A stretch of DNA of 64,000 bases from an uncultured Pelagibacteraceae bacterium (GTDB lineage: Bacteria > Pseudomonadota > Alphaproteobacteria > Pelagibacterales > Pelagibacteraceae), in the NCBI GenBank assembly GCA_902592715.1, contig CACJFS010000004.1, positions 1 through 64,000 on the forward strand. Reading direction: 5' to 3'. A model generated the notes under the pieces. The model worked only from the letters and a program-made list of their open reading frames with translations. It made no database searches and was not told the origin of the DNA. Shown piece after piece: positions 54,353 through 62,167 of this stretch (its first letter is position 1; each line of letters begins with the position of its first letter). Position numbers and translations under genes: made by a program.

Positions 54353-55165
54353 ATGGTTGAATTACAGAAAAAATATCAAATTGGGACTAGAAGATTTGGA
54401 CTTGTTAATTGGGTTGGAACGTATTCTTTATTTAAAAAAGAAGTTTTAAGATTTTTAACAGTATCAGGTCAGACTTTATTTGGTCCAATTTTAACGAGTA
54501 TATTGTTTTTAACAGTTATTTCTTTAGCCATTGGAGATCAAAGAGCCGATGTAATGGGAGTTCCATACATAAAATTTTTAGCTAGTGGTTTAATAATGAT
54601 GCAAGTAATTCAACAAAGTTTTGCACACTCTAGTTCTTCACTGATGATGGGAAAAATGATGGGCACAATCACTGATGTTGTTCATAGCCCTTTATCTTCG
54701 TCAGAAGTAGTATTTGCTATAACATTAGCTTCAGCTGCAAGAGGCTTGCTTATTGCATCTGCTTCAACTTTAATATTTATTTTTTTTATAGATTTATCCA
54801 TACAAAGTTTTCTTTTGTGGTTTGTTTATTTATTTTTAGGTGGATTAGTTATGGGATCACTTGGAATAATAGTTGGACTATACGCAGATAAATTTGATCA
54901 AATGAGCACTGTTACTAACTTTATAATTGTACCCTTAAGTTTTTTGAGTGGAACTTTTTATAGCATTGATAAATTACCAGATTTTTTAAAAATCTTAAGT
55001 AATTATAATCCTTTTTTTCATATGATAGATGGATTTAGATATTCATTTATTGGTCAATTAGATGGATCGGTATCATTTGGAATTGCATTGTTAACTTTTT
55101 TTAGTTTGGTTATTACTTATTTCGCATACTTTTTAGTACACAAAGGATATAAAATAAAATCATAG
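54353..55165 (+). CDS. ABC-2 type transporter permease
   Basis: A 270-residue polytopic permease of the ABC-2 class with about six transmembrane helices (FGPILTSILFLTVISLAI first) and the conserved stretch FIIVPLSFLSGTFYSI near helix 5. Family members export polysaccharides, drugs or lipids. No ATP-binding partner gene is adjacent; lptB is the only other ABC ATPase in the window. It is divergent from gcrA, and argD follows after six bases. The substrate is unknown. Confidence 0.85.
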   Translation: MVELQKKYQIGTRRFGLVNWVGTYSLFKKEVLRFLTVSGQTLFGPILTSILFLTVISLAIGDQRADVMGVPYIKFLASGLIMMQVIQQSFAHSSSSLMMGKMMGTITDVVHSPLSSSEVVFAITLASAARGLLIASASTLIFIFFIDLSIQSFLLWFVYLFLGGLVMGSLGIIVGLYADKFDQMSTVTNFIIVPLSFLSGTFYSIDKLPDFLKILSNYNPFFHMIDGFRYSFIGQLDGSVSFGIALLTFFSLVITYFAYFLVHKGYKIKS

Positions 55166-55171
55166 TATAAT

Positions 55172-56344
55172 ATGAGTTCCTTAGCTAAAAATTATAAAAG
55201 AAGAAACCTGTCTTTCGATAAAGGCAAAGGCTCTTTTCTGTATACACAGAGAGGGGAAAAATTTTTAGATTTTGTACAAGGAATTGCTGTTAATTCTTTA
55301 GGTCACGCAAACCCAAATTTAATCAAAGCAATAAATAAACAATCAAAAAAACTTTGGCATGTTTCTAACTCTTTCATAATTCCAGAAGGAGAAGAGTTAG
55401 CTAAAAAATTAACAAAAAGATCTTTTGCAGATGCTGTTATTTTTCAAAATAGTGGAGCAGAAGCTACAGAGGCTGCCATAAAAGTTGCTAGAAGATATTT
55501 TTATTCTCTCGGTAAACCAAAAAAAAATAGAATTCTTTGCATTAAAAATTCTTTTCATGGAAGAACTATTGCAGCAATAAACGCAAGTGGATCTAAGAAA
55601 ATGGTAGAAGGATTTGGGCCTAAAGTGGGTGGATTTGATCATTTTAAATTTGGGAACCACAAGGAATTAAAAAGAAAAATTACAAGTAAAACTGCAGCTG
55701 TAATGATTGAACCAATTATGGGTGAAGGAGGCATTAAAGTAATACCTGAATGGTGTCTCAAAGAACTGAGGCAAATTTGTAATAAAAAAAAAATTCTTCT
55801 TATTTTAGACGAAGTTCAGTGTGGAATTGGAAGATCAGGTAAGTTTTTTTCATATGAATATGCAAACATAGAGCCAGATATAGTTCCAATTGCAAAAGGA
55901 ATTGGAGGTGGGTTCCCGATAGGTGCAGTTTTAATGAAAAAAAAAGTTTCTAAGGCTATGGTTCCAGGTACACATGGATCTACTTTTGGTGGGAATCCTT
56001 TAGCAATGTCTGTTGGGAACGCTGTAATGGATGAAATTTTTAAAAAAGGCTTTCTTTCAAAAGTTAAAAGTAATTCAAAATATTTTATTTCAGAATTAAA
56101 TAAAATTAAAAATAAATTCCCAAACATTATTAAAGAAATAAGAGGAATAGGATTAATTTTAGGAATACAGTTACATCATGATCAGACTAAATTTATACAA
56201 AGTTTAATGAAAAATAAATTATTAACAATTAGAGCAGCTGAAAATGTTATAAGAATTTTGCCTCCACTAAATGTTAATAAAAATGAAATAAATATAGCTT
56301 TAAAAATTATCAATAAAGTTTGTGAAGGATATAAAAAACAATGA
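55172..56344 (+). CDS. argD: acetylornithine aminotransferase
   Basis: ArgD is a PLP class III aminotransferase that converts N-acetylglutamate semialdehyde to N-acetylornithine. The 390-residue protein has FVQGIAVNSLGHANP, the NSGAEATEAAIKVAR cofactor site, SFHGRT, LDEVQCGIGRSGK and PIAKGIGGGFPIGA with the PLP lysine, and GTHGSTFGGNP. It overlaps argF by four bases. Confidence 0.95.
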   Translation: MSSLAKNYKRRNLSFDKGKGSFLYTQRGEKFLDFVQGIAVNSLGHANPNLIKAINKQSKKLWHVSNSFIIPEGEELAKKLTKRSFADAVIFQNSGAEATEAAIKVARRYFYSLGKPKKNRILCIKNSFHGRTIAAINASGSKKMVEGFGPKVGGFDHFKFGNHKELKRKITSKTAAVMIEPIMGEGGIKVIPEWCLKELRQICNKKKILLILDEVQCGIGRSGKFFSYEYANIEPDIVPIAKGIGGGFPIGAVLMKKKVSKAMVPGTHGSTFGGNPLAMSVGNAVMDEIFKKGFLSKVKSNSKYFISELNKIKNKFPNIIKEIRGIGLILGIQLHHDQTKFIQSLMKNKLLTIRAAENVIRILPPLNVNKNEINIALKIINKVCEGYKKQ

Positions 56345-57273
56345 AAAACTTTCTTCATCTTAGAGATATTCCCCTAAAAGATTTAAAAAAAATTATTTCT
56401 GATGCAAAAAATAGAAAATCAAAAAGAAAAAAATTAAATACCCTTGATCCAGATAAAGATTCACCTTTAAAGGGTAAAATTCTTTTACAAATGTTTGAAA
56501 AATCTAGTCTCAGAACTAGATTAAGTTTTTATTTGGCTATTAAACAATTAGGTGGAGGATCTTTAACGTTAAGACCAGAGGAGTTACACTTAGGTATTGG
56601 TAGTGAAAGTATAGCAGATACATCTAAAATTTTATCAACTTATGGTAATGCTTTTATGTTGAGAACAGATTCGGATAAAAAATTAGATCAATTCAGAAAA
56701 TACTCAAGTATACCAATAATTAATGGATTAAGTCCATCCTCACATCCCACTCAGGTTTTGTCAGATATTTTCACTATTCAAGAAATTAAAAAGAAAAGTA
56801 TTTCAAAATTAAAACTATGTTGGATAGGAGATGCTAACAACAACATGATGAATAGTTTAATAGAAGCTAGTATAAAGTTTTCTATTTCTTTAAATATTGC
56901 ATGCCCTAAAAGCTATCAGCCAAATAAAAAGCTTATTTCTTTGATAAAAAAGCAAAAAGGAAAAATAAAAATTTTTAATAAAAAAGAAATAGCTATTAAA
57001 AATTCTGATGTTGTAATGACAGACAAAATCATTTCTTTAAATGATAAAGTTAATAAGAAAAAGAAACTTAAATCATTTAAAAATTTTAAAGTTGATACAA
57101 AAACTATGAATTTAGCTAAGAAAGATGCAATATTTTTACATTGTCTACCTAGAGGAAATGAAGTTACAGAAGAAGTGTTTCTTGGGAAACAATCTAAAGT
57201 ATGGCAACAAGCTCTAAACAGAGTTTATGTTCAAAAGAGTATTTTATTATATTGTTTTGGTAAACTAAGGTAG
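56341..57273 (+). CDS. argF: ornithine carbamoyltransferase
   Basis: ArgF makes citrulline from ornithine and carbamoyl phosphate. The 310-residue protein shows the carbamoyl-phosphate loop as FEKSSLRTRLSF: the usual STRT is SLRT (S56, L57, R58, T59). The second motif SSHPTQVLSD and the ornithine-binding HCLPRG are normal. It follows argD (four-base overlap) and overlaps the convergent cytochrome c gene by nine bases. Confidence 0.92.
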   Translation: MKNFLHLRDIPLKDLKKIISDAKNRKSKRKKLNTLDPDKDSPLKGKILLQMFEKSSLRTRLSFYLAIKQLGGGSLTLRPEELHLGIGSESIADTSKILSTYGNAFMLRTDSDKKLDQFRKYSSIPIINGLSPSSHPTQVLSDIFTIQEIKKKSISKLKLCWIGDANNNMMNSLIEASIKFSISLNIACPKSYQPNKKLISLIKKQKGKIKIFNKKEIAIKNSDVVMTDKIISLNDKVNKKKKLKSFKNFKVDTKTMNLAKKDAIFLHCLPRGNEVTEEVFLGKQSKVWQQALNRVYVQKSILLYCFGKLR

Positions 57274-57795
57274 TTGTAAAGGACTATCAGCATTAGCATT
57301 CATATATAAAATTACTGAAGCTCTATCTTTCTCTTTTTTTAATCCTGCGAAAGCCATCTTGGTACCTTTTATATATGAAGCAGGTTTTATTAAAAAACTA
57401 TTCATCTCTTGGAATGTCCAATCTTTTCCAAACGCTATCAGGGCTTTTGAATATTTGTAATCTTCAAGAGCACCCATATTTCTACCTAGTACATTATAAA
57501 GTGCCGGGCCAATATTGTTTCTTCCACCTTTTTTAATTGAATGACATGCGCTACATTTCTTAAATACTTTCTTTCCATGATCAACACTTCCCATGGCTAA
57601 TAGAGCAGAAATATCAACTGCTTCAACAGCTGCAGAAGCTTTCGTGCCATCTGTTTCAGCAAATTCAACTTTATAAGCTGATTGACTAGGCTTCTCTACG
57701 TAATAGATAATGTCTGAAATTTTAGTTATTCCAAATATAACAACAAAAATAACAACTACCGCTGCTATAATTTTATTAATTTCAAATGAGTCCAT
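57265..57795 (-). CDS. cycM: membrane-anchored c-type cytochrome (CycM-like)
   Basis: A 176-residue cytochrome c with an N-terminal transmembrane anchor (residues ~9-31), a periplasmic linker and a class I haem domain. The haem-binding motif is CSACH (C81, C84, H85) and the axial Met lies in KGTKMAFAG. Such proteins carry electrons to cytochrome c oxidase. It is divergent from kdsB, an order seen in many alphaproteobacteria. Confidence 0.9.
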   Translation of the reverse strand: MDSFEINKIIAAVVVIFVVIFGITKISDIIYYVEKPSQSAYKVEFAETDGTKASAAVEAVDISALLAMGSVDHGKKVFKKCSACHSIKKGGRNNIGPALYNVLGRNMGALEDYKYSKALIAFGKDWTFQEMNSFLIKPASYIKGTKMAFAGLKKEKDRASVILYMNANADSPLQLP

Positions 57796-57861
57796 GATTT
57801 TTAATTATTATCCTCGTATAACATGTTAAACAAAAAAAAAACTAAATTTAAATTTAATTAT

Positions 57862-57878
57862 TGCGTCTGAAAGACGCA
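57862..57878. promoter_or_regulatory. GC-rich hairpin before kdsB
   Basis: TGCGTCT-GAA-AGACGCA is a perfect 7-bp stem with a 3-base loop, 14 bases before the kdsB ATG. It contrasts with the AT-only surroundings of the 96-base cycM-kdsB spacer. It may be an operator or a leader hairpin. Confidence 0.35.
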
Positions 57879-57891
57879 TAATACTTAGTTT

Positions 57892-58629
57892 ATGAGCAAT
57901 ACAGTAATTTTAATCCCCTCAAGATTAGCTGCAACAAGGTTACCAAATAAACCTTTATTAAAAATCAATAATCTTTCAATTATCAATCATGTTTATAAAA
58001 TTGCAAAATCATCTCTTATTGGAGAAAGTTATGTTGCAACCGGTGATAAAGAAATATTTGAAGAGGTCACTAAGTTTGGAGGAAAATGTATTTTAACCAA
58101 AAAAGATCATAAAACTGGAACTGACAGAATTTTTGAGGCCTATCAAGAGTTAAGAGATGACAATATTGAATATGTAATAAATCTTCAAGGAGATGAACCA
58201 ATGCTTGATATTGAGGATGTTACTAATCTCCTCAAAAAAACTATTAAGAAACAATCTAAAATTTCAACATTAGCATGTCAAATTGATGACGAAAAATTTT
58301 TCTTAAACACAAATGTTGTAAAAGTAATCACAAAAGAGGAACTTCTTCAGAACAATTTATCAACAGCAACATCATTTACAAGAGAAATTAAAAATACTCA
58401 AAAAAATATTTACCACCATATTGGGATATATATTTATAATGTAACATATTTAGAGAGGTTTGTTCAATTAGAGCAAACTCAGAATGAAAAATCGCAAAAA
58501 CTAGAACAATTAAGATTAATGGATAACAATATTAAAATAGACGTAGGATTAGCAAAAACCAAACCAATTGGCGTAGATACAGATGAAGATTATCTAGAAA
58601 TAAAAAAAATTATGGAATATAAAAATTAA
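57892..58629 (+). CDS. kdsB: 3-deoxy-manno-octulosonate cytidylyltransferase
   Basis: KdsB activates KDO as CMP-KDO for lipid A core synthesis. The 245-residue protein has IPSRLAATRLPNKPL, then KTGTDRIFEAYQ and INLQGDEP. YHHIGIYIYNV and PIGVDTDEDY near the end are also typical. It is followed by pheA after three bases. Together with kdsD (50900) it shows an LPS-type outer membrane. Confidence 0.95.
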   Translation: MSNTVILIPSRLAATRLPNKPLLKINNLSIINHVYKIAKSSLIGESYVATGDKEIFEEVTKFGGKCILTKKDHKTGTDRIFEAYQELRDDNIEYVINLQGDEPMLDIEDVTNLLKKTIKKQSKISTLACQIDDEKFFLNTNVVKVITKEELLQNNLSTATSFTREIKNTQKNIYHHIGIYIYNVTYLERFVQLEQTQNEKSQKLEQLRLMDNNIKIDVGLAKTKPIGVDTDEDYLEIKKIMEYKN

Positions 58630-58632
58630 ATT

Positions 58633-59460
58633 ATGAAAATTGCTTATCAAGGTGTTGCAGGAAGTTACAGCGAAAGTTGTGCTAAAAAAATGTATCCAGA
58701 GAGTGATACAATACCCTGTAAAACATTTGATGAATGCTTTGAAAGGTCTAGTGAAAATAATTCAATAAAATCCTTAATTCCAGAGTCAAATAAAACAACT
58801 GGAAATATTGGTGTTGAGTATTTAATCTTTAAATACAGACTAAATATTTTTGCAGAGCATTTCTTTCCAATTAATCATAATCTATTAGGATTAAAAGATT
58901 CCAAAATAGAAGACATAAAAGATGTTTATTCACACGCACAAGCATTAAGTCAATCTTCAAGTTTTATTAAGAAAAAAAAATTCGCAGAAAATGTTAGAGC
59001 AGATACAGCTGGTTCAGCAAAATTTGTTTCAGAAACTAAAGACAAATCTAAAGCTGCTATAGCTTCTAGTCTAAGTGCAGAAATATATGGTCTTAAAATT
59101 CTACAAGAAAATGTCCAAGATGATAAAGATAACGTGACTAGATTTTTATTACTTGGTAAAGATATTTTTCAGCCAGATTTTTCTGATGATAATCATATAA
59201 CATCAATATTATTTAAGTTGAAAAGTAAACCCGCTGCTCTTTATTCCGCGCTGTCAGGATTTGCAATAAATGGAGTTAATATGAGTAAACTACAAAGTTT
59301 TCCAGAAAAGAACTCATTTTCTTCGTATTTTTTTCTATGTGATATTGATGGACATATAGAATCGCCTAAAATCAAAAACTCACTTGAGGAATTGGGTCTG
59401 CATTGCCAAGATATGCACGTTCTAGGTGTTTATAAATCTGATAAATTTAGACAAAAATAA
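58633..59460 (+). CDS. pheA: prephenate dehydratase
   Basis: PheA turns prephenate into phenylpyruvate for phenylalanine synthesis. The 275-residue protein has an N-terminal catalytic domain (AYQGVAGSYSE, DTAGSAKFV, NVTRFLLLGKD with the catalytic Thr-Arg-Phe) and a C-terminal ACT domain from ~190. The ACT phenylalanine site, ESRP in other bacteria, reads QSFP, so feedback control may differ; several alphaproteobacteria also lack ESRP. It follows kdsB. Confidence 0.93.
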   Translation: MKIAYQGVAGSYSESCAKKMYPESDTIPCKTFDECFERSSENNSIKSLIPESNKTTGNIGVEYLIFKYRLNIFAEHFFPINHNLLGLKDSKIEDIKDVYSHAQALSQSSSFIKKKKFAENVRADTAGSAKFVSETKDKSKAAIASSLSAEIYGLKILQENVQDDKDNVTRFLLLGKDIFQPDFSDDNHITSILFKLKSKPAALYSALSGFAINGVNMSKLQSFPEKNSFSSYFFLCDIDGHIESPKIKNSLEELGLHCQDMHVLGVYKSDKFRQK

Positions 59461-59473
59461 TTTTATAACTTTG

Positions 59474-59503
59474 TTGTAGAATAGAAATTTTTATTGATAT
59501 AAT
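59474..59503 (+). promoter_or_regulatory. promoter of the SRP RNA gene
   Basis: TTGTAG (59474-59479) and a consensus TATAAT (59498-59503) are separated by 18 bases. The SRP RNA 5' end at 59510 lies seven bases after the -10 box, the ideal distance. This is the best promoter match noticed in the window. Confidence 0.7.
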
Positions 59504-59509
59504 AAAGTT

Positions 59510-59596
59510 GGAGGCCAATCAGGTGGTGTTACCACAAATCCCCCAGGATCGAAAGATAGCAAGGGTAGTGAGTATTTTCCAGGTTGGTTGGTCTCC
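59510..59596 (+). ncRNA. ffs: signal recognition particle RNA (4.5S, small type)
   Basis: An 87-base RNA. The ends GGAGGCCAATC and GGTTGGTCTCC form an 11-bp outer stem with two G-T pairs. The Ffh-binding core is CAGGATC-GAAA-GATAGCA, with the CAGG/AGCA internal loop and a GNRA-type tetraloop. The position just before dnaX is usual in alphaproteobacteria. It lacks the Alu domain. A T-rich terminator is not evident, and the dnaX ATG follows after six bases. Confidence 0.93.
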
Positions 59597-59602
59597 TTAA
59601 AA

Positions 59603-61237
59603 ATGACAGAAAATTCGAAAGTACTAGCTTTAAAATACAGACCTCAAGTATTTGAGGACTTAATTGGCCAAGAGATTATTGCTGAAACAATTAAAAATTC
59701 AGTCATCTCCGAAAAAGCTGCGAACGCATTTTTATTTACTGGTATTAGAGGTGTTGGAAAAACTACTTTTGCAAGAATAGTTGCCAAGGCATTAAATTGT
59801 GAGAATGGTGTTGAAAATCTTTGCAAAAAAGATTTTTGTGAACATTGCAATTCAATTGTTAACTCAAATCATATTGATGTTTTAGAGATGGATGCTGCAA
59901 GTAAGACGGGTGTTGATGATGTAAGGGAGCTTATTGAATTTTCAAGATATGGACCAACAACTGCTAAATATAAAATATTTATTATTGATGAAGTTCATAT
60001 GTTAAGCAAACAAGCATTTAATGCACTTTTAAAAACTCTTGAGGAACCACCAAAATATTTAAAATTTATTTTTGCAACAACCGAAATCAAAAAAATTCCT
60101 GTAACAGTAATATCGAGATGTCAACGTTTTGATCTTTCTAGAGTGAAATCTGAAGAGCTTTTTAATTATATAAAAATAATTAAAGACAAAGAAGGAGGTA
60201 AAGTTTCTGATGAAGCTTTAAAATTAATTGTTAAAATTTCAGAAGGATCTGTTAGAGATGCATTATCTTTATTAGATCGTGGACTTGTAGCCAATCAAAA
60301 TGATGAGGAATTAAATCTAGAAAAAGCACAAAGTATTTATGGATATTTTGATAAAAGTTCTCTGATAGAATTAATAAAAAATCTGTTTAGTGGTGATGAA
60401 AAAAAAGTATTTGAGTTGTATAGAAAAATTTATGATTCTGGCGTAGATCCCAAAATTTTTTTGAATGATTTTCTTGAGGTTTTATATTACCTAAAAAATA
60501 TTAATTTTATAAAATTAGACGGAAATAATTTTTCCTTGAATGATCAAGATTTTAGTAATCTTTCCACAATATCCGAAAATTTAGATTCAAAGGACATAAT
60601 CCTTTTTTGGCAATTTACACTTGATACAATTGAGGAAATTAACATAGTTTCAAATCCAAATTTATCAGTTGAAATGTTCCTTTTCAGATTAATGAGAATA
60701 AAAGGTTTTAAGGAGAAAAATGCTGAGGAAAGCTTTACTGGAAAAAATCCTGATACTTTAATTAAAGAACCTGAAAAAAAAATTACAAGTAAAACAATAG
60801 ATCAAATCAAAAATATTTCACAACAAGAAAAAATTGAACCAAATTTAAATAAAGATGAAGTAATTAATGAACTTAAAATAGGTTCATTTGAAAGTTTGAT
60901 AAATCTATGTACGGAAAGAAAAGAAGCTAAGCTTAAATATGAGCTTGAAACTAATACAAATTTAGTTTCATTCTCTGAGGGTTTAATAGAAATATCTTTT
61001 AATGAAAACTTAGACAAAGACTTTATTAAAAATCTATCTAACAAACTGTACGAATGGACATCCAAGAGATGGATTATCTCTCTATCAAAAAACCAAGGAC
61101 AAATTTCAAAAAAAGAAAAAAATAAAATTGATGAGAAAAAAATATTTGATGATACTAAAAAGTCTGAAGCATATAAAAAAGTGATCGAAGCATTTCCTGA
61201 TGCAGAATTAATAAATGTTGAGTTGAAAGAGGATTAG
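59603..61237 (+). CDS. dnaX: DNA polymerase III subunit gamma/tau
   Basis: DnaX is the clamp-loader ATPase. The ATG at 59603 gives 544 residues; an upstream TTG at 59588 lies inside the SRP RNA and is rejected. It shows KYRPQVFEDLIGQE, Walker A TGIRGVGKTTFA, the zinc Cys cluster (CENGVENLCKKDFCEHC), Walker B IIDEVHML and the SRCQRF sensor. Domain III ends near residue 370. After it an A9 run at codons 391-394 could shift the frame and stop early. The C-terminal tau part is short. ybaB follows after one base. Confidence 0.95.
   Translation: MTENSKVLALKYRPQVFEDLIGQEIIAETIKNSVISEKAANAFLFTGIRGVGKTTFARIVAKALNCENGVENLCKKDFCEHCNSIVNSNHIDVLEMDAASKTGVDDVRELIEFSRYGPTTAKYKIFIIDEVHMLSKQAFNALLKTLEEPPKYLKFIFATTEIKKIPVTVISRCQRFDLSRVKSEELFNYIKIIKDKEGGKVSDEALKLIVKISEGSVRDALSLLDRGLVANQNDEELNLEKAQSIYGYFDKSSLIELIKNLFSGDEKKVFELYRKIYDSGVDPKIFLNDFLEVLYYLKNINFIKLDGNNFSLNDQDFSNLSTISENLDSKDIILFWQFTLDTIEEINIVSNPNLSVEMFLFRLMRIKGFKEKNAEESFTGKNPDTLIKEPEKKITSKTIDQIKNISQQEKIEPNLNKDEVINELKIGSFESLINLCTERKEAKLKYELETNTNLVSFSEGLIEISFNENLDKDFIKNLSNKLYEWTSKRWIISLSKNQGQISKKEKNKIDEKKIFDDTKKSEAYKKVIEAFPDAELINVELKED
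60774..60782 (+). promoter_or_regulatory. A9 slippage candidate in dnaX
   Basis: Nine A residues follow a G within codons 391-394. One added A gives a TAA four codons after the run, and one lost A gives a TAG six codons after it, both about 20 residues past domain III. This is where Thermus dnaX uses an A9 run to make gamma by transcriptional slippage. A-runs of this length are common in the window, so this is a candidate only. Confidence 0.4.
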
Positions 61238-61238
61238 A

Positions 61239-61556
61239 ATGACAGATTTTTCAAAATTAATGGAAAAAGCTAAAGAAATTGAGAGCAAAATGAAAGAAAG
61301 CCAAGAAAACATTAAAAAGATCGAGGTTGAAGGTGTCTCGGGAGCTAATGATGTAAAGGTTACGTTAAATGGAGAGGGAACTATGATCTCAATTAAACTT
61401 AGTGAAAATGTTTTAAAAGAAGAAAAAGTAATTCTAGAAGATCTTATTACTGCTGCTCATAATAATGCAAAATCGCAACTTAAATCAAAAACAGCAGAGG
61501 AAATTTCTAAGGCTTCAGGAAATTTTGGAATACCTGGATTTAAGTGGCCTTTATAA
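61239..61556 (+). CDS. ybaB: YbaB/EbfC nucleoid-associated protein
   Basis: A 105-residue DNA-binding protein of the YbaB family, forming tweezer-like dimers. It has DFSKLMEKAKEIESKM, VSGANDVKVTLNGEG and LITAAHNNAKSQLKSKTAEEI. It is always between dnaX and recR in many bacteria, as here. No unusual feature. Confidence 0.95.
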   Translation: MTDFSKLMEKAKEIESKMKESQENIKKIEVEGVSGANDVKVTLNGEGTMISIKLSENVLKEEKVILEDLITAAHNNAKSQLKSKTAEEISKASGNFGIPGFKWPL

Positions 61557-61561
61557 TTTAA

Positions 61562-62167
61562 ATGCAAAATATTCCTGAAATAGAAAATTTAATTAAACTA
61601 ATATCTAAACTACCAGGGTTAGGACCTAAGTCTGCAAAAAGAATGATTTTGAAAATGATTAATAATCGTCAAGAATTATTAAAACCATTGGCTCAAAACT
61701 TAAGTGAAGTATTTAAAAATGTAATTAGATGTAAAATTTGTGGAACTTTAAAATCAAATAATAGTCCATGTGATAATTGTGAAAATAAGAGTAAAAAATT
61801 TAATAAAATTTGTGTTGTAGAAAATATCTCAGACCAATGGGCAATAGAAAGTTCATCTATTTTTCAAGGTTACTTTCATATTCTTGGAGGAACACTTTCA
61901 AATAATAATAGTCAAAATAAGGAAGACCTGCTGATCAATTCCCTTGTAGAAAGAATAAGTAGGGATAATATAGATGAGGTAATTTTGGCAACAAGTGCAA
62001 CTGTGGAGGGCCAAACTACTGCATTTTATATTCAAGATACTCTAAAAAAAACAAATATTAAGATTTCAAAACTAGCTCAAGGTTTACCAGTAGGTGGAGA
62101 AATCGAAAATTTAGACGACGGTACTCTTATATCTGCTTTTAAAAACAGAAAAAAACTAGAGGCTTAA
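61562..62167 (+). CDS. recR: recombination mediator RecR
   Basis: RecR with RecF/RecO loads RecA at gaps. The 201-residue protein has an N-terminal HhH (ISKLPGLGPKSAKRM), a Cys4 zinc finger (CKICGTLKSNNSPCDNC), a TOPRIM domain (ICVVEN) and the final Walker B-like region (GLPVGGEIENLDDGTL). It ends directly against the stop of the convergent malate synthase. Confidence 0.96.
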   Translation: MQNIPEIENLIKLISKLPGLGPKSAKRMILKMINNRQELLKPLAQNLSEVFKNVIRCKICGTLKSNNSPCDNCENKSKKFNKICVVENISDQWAIESSSIFQGYFHILGGTLSNNNSQNKEDLLINSLVERISRDNIDEVILATSATVEGQTTAFYIQDTLKKTNIKISKLAQGLPVGGEIENLDDGTLISAFKNRKKLEA

